DNA of 64,000 bases from NCBI GenBank assembly GCA_023213395.1, contig CM041465.1:181419741-181483740 (forward strand), given 5' to 3'. The position numbers were made by a program, and so were the translations under genes. The notes under the pieces are model-generated. The model was not told the origin of the DNA. It saw nothing but the letters and a program-made list of their open reading frames with translations, and searched no databases. The stretch's first letter is position 1, and every line of letters starts with the position of its first letter. This DNA is from Cycas panzhihuaensis (taxonomy: Eukaryota > Cycadophyta). Positions 60,635 to 64,000 of this stretch are shown piece after piece.

Positions 60635-61723
60635 GTGTCGAGATCGTGGGAGGCTGCCCAAAAGTCCAGAATTTTTTTTTCCCTATCAGATCGAGTACTC
60701 TCTCTACCCTAGTAGAGATCGAGGAAAGACCTTCGCTTAGTACTCTGTCCACGGAGATTGAGGAATAGTATCAAGACAGTCCAAGCATCGGGAGAAAAGG
60801 GAAATTCTTTTCCTGGGTAACTCTAGTACTTTATCCCATATCTTTTATCTGGTTTTAATTTCATTCCTATTTTTTAATTCTGGCATTGAAGTATATCTTA
60901 AAAGTAGATAACCTCGTTGGGCGGCTACTTTTCTCCCTCTCACCTCCTTTCCCGGGTATCGCAGGGTTCTGTCATTTTGGCTAAGTGCATAGTGGCCCTC
61001 ATGCCCTTTGCGTGAAGGATTGGAGTATTACTCCTAAGCCAAGCCCTAGACAGAACCTAGCTACAGTAGTGCGACTCCACGTACCTTCGGGTATATAGGA
61101 GGACCCCATCTTCAGGTCCTAATCCTTTTCCAAAGACGGTGTAGCTATCGCTTTGAAGTCTTGTAGTGCAGTGGTTAGCGGTTAAGCGCCACAAAGCTAC
61201 TTGCCCCAAACTTCTATAATTTATTGGCAGGCCTATAAGACCAAGCACACCTTGTTTAGTGGTTGGTAGGTTAAGACTATAAGCCACCTCATAATTTGAA
61301 AAAAAAAAAAAAAAAAAGGGAAAAAAAAGAAGAAAGATTAAGTCAGTGAGAAAATTTACCCTTACAGGTATATACCTCATTTTGATCAGCATATCATACT
61401 GGTTAATTTGCACTAGGTTGGTATATACTGTAAATTTTCTTAATTTTTAGTACTTAGTCACTGGTGGAACCCACCCCACCCACCCCCCCCCCCCCCCCCC
61501 CCCCTACTTCACAAGCTTTTTGCACTATTGAAAGAACTTGATATCTTGTTTATATAACTTTCTTTGGGGTCAACAGGCTATAGATACCCCACAACCCCCC
61601 TATTCCCCCCTCTCTTTCCCTTAACAACCCCCTTTTATCTTACATCTTATTCTTTCTTGATTTTTCCCACTTCGTTCATTCCTGTTCTTTCCACTTATTC
61701 CCGCCTCTTTATGCCCTTTCTCC
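60635..61723 (+). other. Leader of gypsy element 3
   Basis: Non-coding. It holds an A run (about 61299-61317), and a C run of about 25 (about 61480-61504) after cccacccaccc. A word tagtgcagtggttagcgg at about 61165 resembles a tRNA A box, but no B box was found. Confidence 0.55.
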
Positions 61724-62700
61724 ATGGCTCCTCAAAGTAATAGTGACAAAATATTGACACTCGAGACCAAAGTCTACAAAATTAACGAGGATCTCGACCA
61801 CATACATAATGAGCTTAAAAATGAAGTAGCTACCATGTGTACAGACTTTAGCTCACAATTGTAAAACCTAACATCTCATGCTAATGTCCAAGATGTAATT
61901 AAGAGGTTGAACAACTTCTCTCCTCCACCACCAGTTGGCCCCGCATAGCAACATTGTGCCTCCGCCTCCATGTGAGCAACAACCATTCCATCACAAGATC
62001 AACATGCCCACATTTGATCCAAATCTCAATAGGGATAGTGCACGAAGTTGGATTAGTAAACTAGAGTCTTACTTTACACTCAACCCAATGTCAATGAATG
62101 AGCAACTTATATTTGCTTCTATTCACTTAGATGGGAAGGCACATCATTGGTTCCGATGGTGGAAATGGCAGTACCCCTCCAGCTTGTCTTGGGTACACTT
62201 CTCTACCTATTTTTTTAAGCAGTATGAAGACACTTGGAGTCAATCTTTTTTTACACAGCTAACACGTTTGAAGCAAGTATCCTCTATCGAAGTCTACATG
62301 GATGAGTTCCAATCTTTACGTAATCAGGTTAATCAGTAACTTGATAAATAGACAGAGATAGATATATACGTGTTCGGACTTAAAGAACGTATCCAAATGC
62401 GCTTGAAGATAGTCTCCCTATCCACTCTAAAGGATAAAATTAATATGGCTAAAGTAGTAGAAGCAGAATTTGCTACAGAAAGACCTCCTCCATTCAAATG
62501 AGACTCCACATAGTTTTCACGATCCTGACAAGTTGATACGGCCTGGTCCCAGAGACCACGATCACGCCCATGACCAGAGGACACCCCAGCTACATCTCTC
62601 CTGCAGCGCATTGAGGAATCATTGTCGAAGTCTATCCACATCACTCCTACAGAGGTACAACATCGTCGGGAAGTCGGTTTATGTATGCAATGTTCTGAAA
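61724..62700 (+). pseudogene. gag of gypsy element 3 (decayed)
   Basis: ATG at 61724. A coiled-coil-like N-terminus (ILTLETKVYKINEDLD) runs to a stop at 61862. After one frameshift the gag core is in frame from 61935: MPTFDPNLNRDSARSWISKL, then LDGKAHHWFRWWKW, then FSTYFFKQYED. A zinc knuckle relic lies near 62670-62730 (CMQCSEK*TTSHNRIC). Stops at 62337, 62349, 62499, 62511 and 62526 fit Gln or Arg codons with one C-to-T step. The zinc-knuckle stop at about 62703, where the family has Tyr, does not fit that pattern. Confidence 0.85.
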
Positions 62701-62741
62701 AATAGACCACTAGTCACAATAGAATCTGTAAAGCTAGGAAG

Positions 62742-63173
62742 ATGGTCTTTAGAATTGACCCAGACTTACCCTCAGATGATGACCCTGATACTGAGCATAA
62801 ATATAATGATGAACCCCATGACCACCCTACTGATGAGTTGTCCCCACTCCCTGAGCCTAAAGTTTCCTTATCCACAGTTACCTCCATTGCATGTCCTGAA
62901 CCACTTCGAGTCAAAGGAATACTTAGGAAAACCCCAATTACCATTTTGATCAACGGTGGTGCATCGCTAAATTTCATCGACATCTCTATTGCCCGCCAAT
63001 TGAATCTTTACATAGAACCTAAAACTGGCTTCACTTGCTCCTTACCTGGTCATCACACACTCTATTGTGCGGGAATAATAAAAAACCTCACAATCCACAT
63101 TAGCTCATATACCCTTGTCTTTGATTTTTATGCCCTATCCATAGGTGGGTCAGATGCAATTCTTGGCGTATAA
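62742..63173 (+). pseudogene. Protease of gypsy element 3 (active site lost)
   Basis: Same frame as gag, with acidic linker EPKVSLST upstream. The retropepsin-like segment reads VKGILRKTPITILINGGASL, then FIDISIARQL, and ends GGSDAILGV. The catalytic Asp of the D-S/G-G-A/S motif is Asn (ING-GAS), so the enzyme should be inactive. The second motif (DAILGV) is kept. Confidence 0.85.
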
Positions 63174-64000
63174 TGGCTCTAGACTCTAGGGACTTATAGC
63201 ACCAATAACTCACCTATGACCCCCTTCATTATGTTCAAAGATCACATGGTTCGCTCTCATAAAATTTATGGGATGCAAGCCCCCCCAAACAAAGTAATCT
63301 CACCCTTATGAATGCACTGCCAACTCAACGGTAACATCGGATATATCGTTCGTCTTAACCATATCCAGGCCCCCTCGGGTATCCACCCTGATATCTAGTA
63401 AGTATTAGATCGATACCAATCTGTATTTGCTCCGTTACCTACTAGCCCCCCACCTGATCGTGGCTTTTACCATACTATTGAGTTATAAAGTTCGCACGAC
63501 CCGATAAGCCTTCGACCATATAGAAATTCCTATTTCCAAAAAAATGAAATCGAAAAAATCACGTGGGAATTGTTGGACATGGGTATCATCCAACCTAATA
63601 AAAGCCCATATGCAGCACCCATCATCTTAGTTCACAAGAAGGATGGCTCTTTCTGACTTTGTGTTGACTATCGTGCACTTAATAAAATCATCATAAAAAA
63701 TAAGTTTCCCACGCCACGAATTAATGACATGTTAGATGAAATCCATGGTGCTGCAATTTTCACCAAATTTGATTTACAGTCAAGATACTACTAAATCCCC
63801 ATCTTGCTAGAAGATCAACATAAAACAACTTTTCAAACCCACCATGGTCATTTTGAGTTCCAGGTCATGCCCTTTGGCCTATGTAATACTCCAGCCACCT
63901 TTCAGGTCCTCATGAACTTTTCCCCATACTTATGAAAATTTATCATCATCTTCTTTGATGATATTCTTATCTATGGCTCAAATATGCCAGCACACATCCC
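63174..64000 (+). pseudogene. Reverse transcriptase start of gypsy element 3 (decayed, cut by window)
   Basis: Same frame as the protease. After a linker with several stops it shows PYAAPIILVHKKDGSF, then [50 protein letters not shown] and the catalytic FFDD at about 63951-63963. These are Ty3/gypsy RT motifs in order. The sequence ends before the thumb. Stops at Gln (YY*IP) and Arg (F*LCVDY) sites again fit C-to-T change. Confidence 0.88.

Larger units (their letters stand above)
60246..64000 (+). mobile_element. Ty3/gypsy element 3, truncated by the window end
   Basis: It has a 5' LTR, an initiator-Met-type primer site, a 1.1-kb leader, gag, protease and the first part of RT, all on the plus strand. 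The insertion point interrupts copy B (compare 13091). The right LTR and target duplication are outside the window. gag type and RT suggest a chromovirus-like lineage, but integrase is not visible. Confidence 0.88.

Noticed and set aside
61140-61320. Possible SINE or tRNA-like sequence in the leader of gypsy element 3
   Set aside because: An A-box-like word and an A run are present, but no B box and no flanking duplication were found.

Overview
The window is plant nuclear DNA. It is AT-rich, low in genes and full of nested LTR retrotransposons. One intact, spliced host gene is visible: a strictosidine-synthase-like / APMAP-like protein on the minus strand at 24634-26258, with six exons, five GT-AG introns and 366 residues. 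A nuclear fragment of mitochondrial nad4 at about 53366-53830 still has many Ser and Pro codons where plant nad4 proteins carry Leu or Phe. This is the pattern expected of unedited mitochondrial DNA from a lineage with heavy C-to-U editing. Together with the old, TE-bloated, highly decayed landscape it suggests a gymnosperm, although a fern is not excluded. The species cannot be named from the sequence.

Layout. Positions 1-13095 hold copy A of a long composite repeat made of several related copia-type LTRs with copia fragments between them. Copy A is split at 564-7016 by a complete but dead Ty3/gypsy element. Positions 13100-24600 are mostly old AT-rich DNA with minus-strand copia relics, two degenerate tandem-repeat blocks, two possible TIR elements and a SINE with a perfect target duplication. 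The host gene follows. From 27722 to 60245 the same composite repeat appears again as copy B, in the same orientation and split by three insertions: a 3.1-kb non-autonomous LTR element (28188-31283), a 5.4-kb minus-strand copia-like element (31301-36713), and a 16.7-kb Tat-type Ty3/gypsy region on the minus strand (42090-58788). The first two sites lie only 12 bp apart, and both have clean 5-bp target duplications. A further Ty3/gypsy element starts at 60246 and runs out of the window.

The Tat region is the most interesting part. Its minus strand encodes decayed gag, protease, RT, RNase H and integrase. Between integrase and the 3' LTR, on the opposite strand, lies a second decayed ORF that resembles the plant mobile domain (PMD) family. 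Its gag is interrupted by about 780 bp that includes the mitochondrial nad4 fragment with the tail of its group II intron; a 29-bp duplication flanks the insert. The two LTRs have different U3 ends, and the whole region is flanked by a duplicated stretch of about 520 bp of host repeat instead of a 5-bp duplication. This points to recombination between two separate insertions.

The large coding relics mostly stay in one frame over long stretches and are broken mainly by stops explained by one C-to-T or G-to-A change from Gln, Arg or Trp codons. That is the expected signature of methylated, silenced transposons. No rRNA, convincing tRNA or CRISPR was seen.
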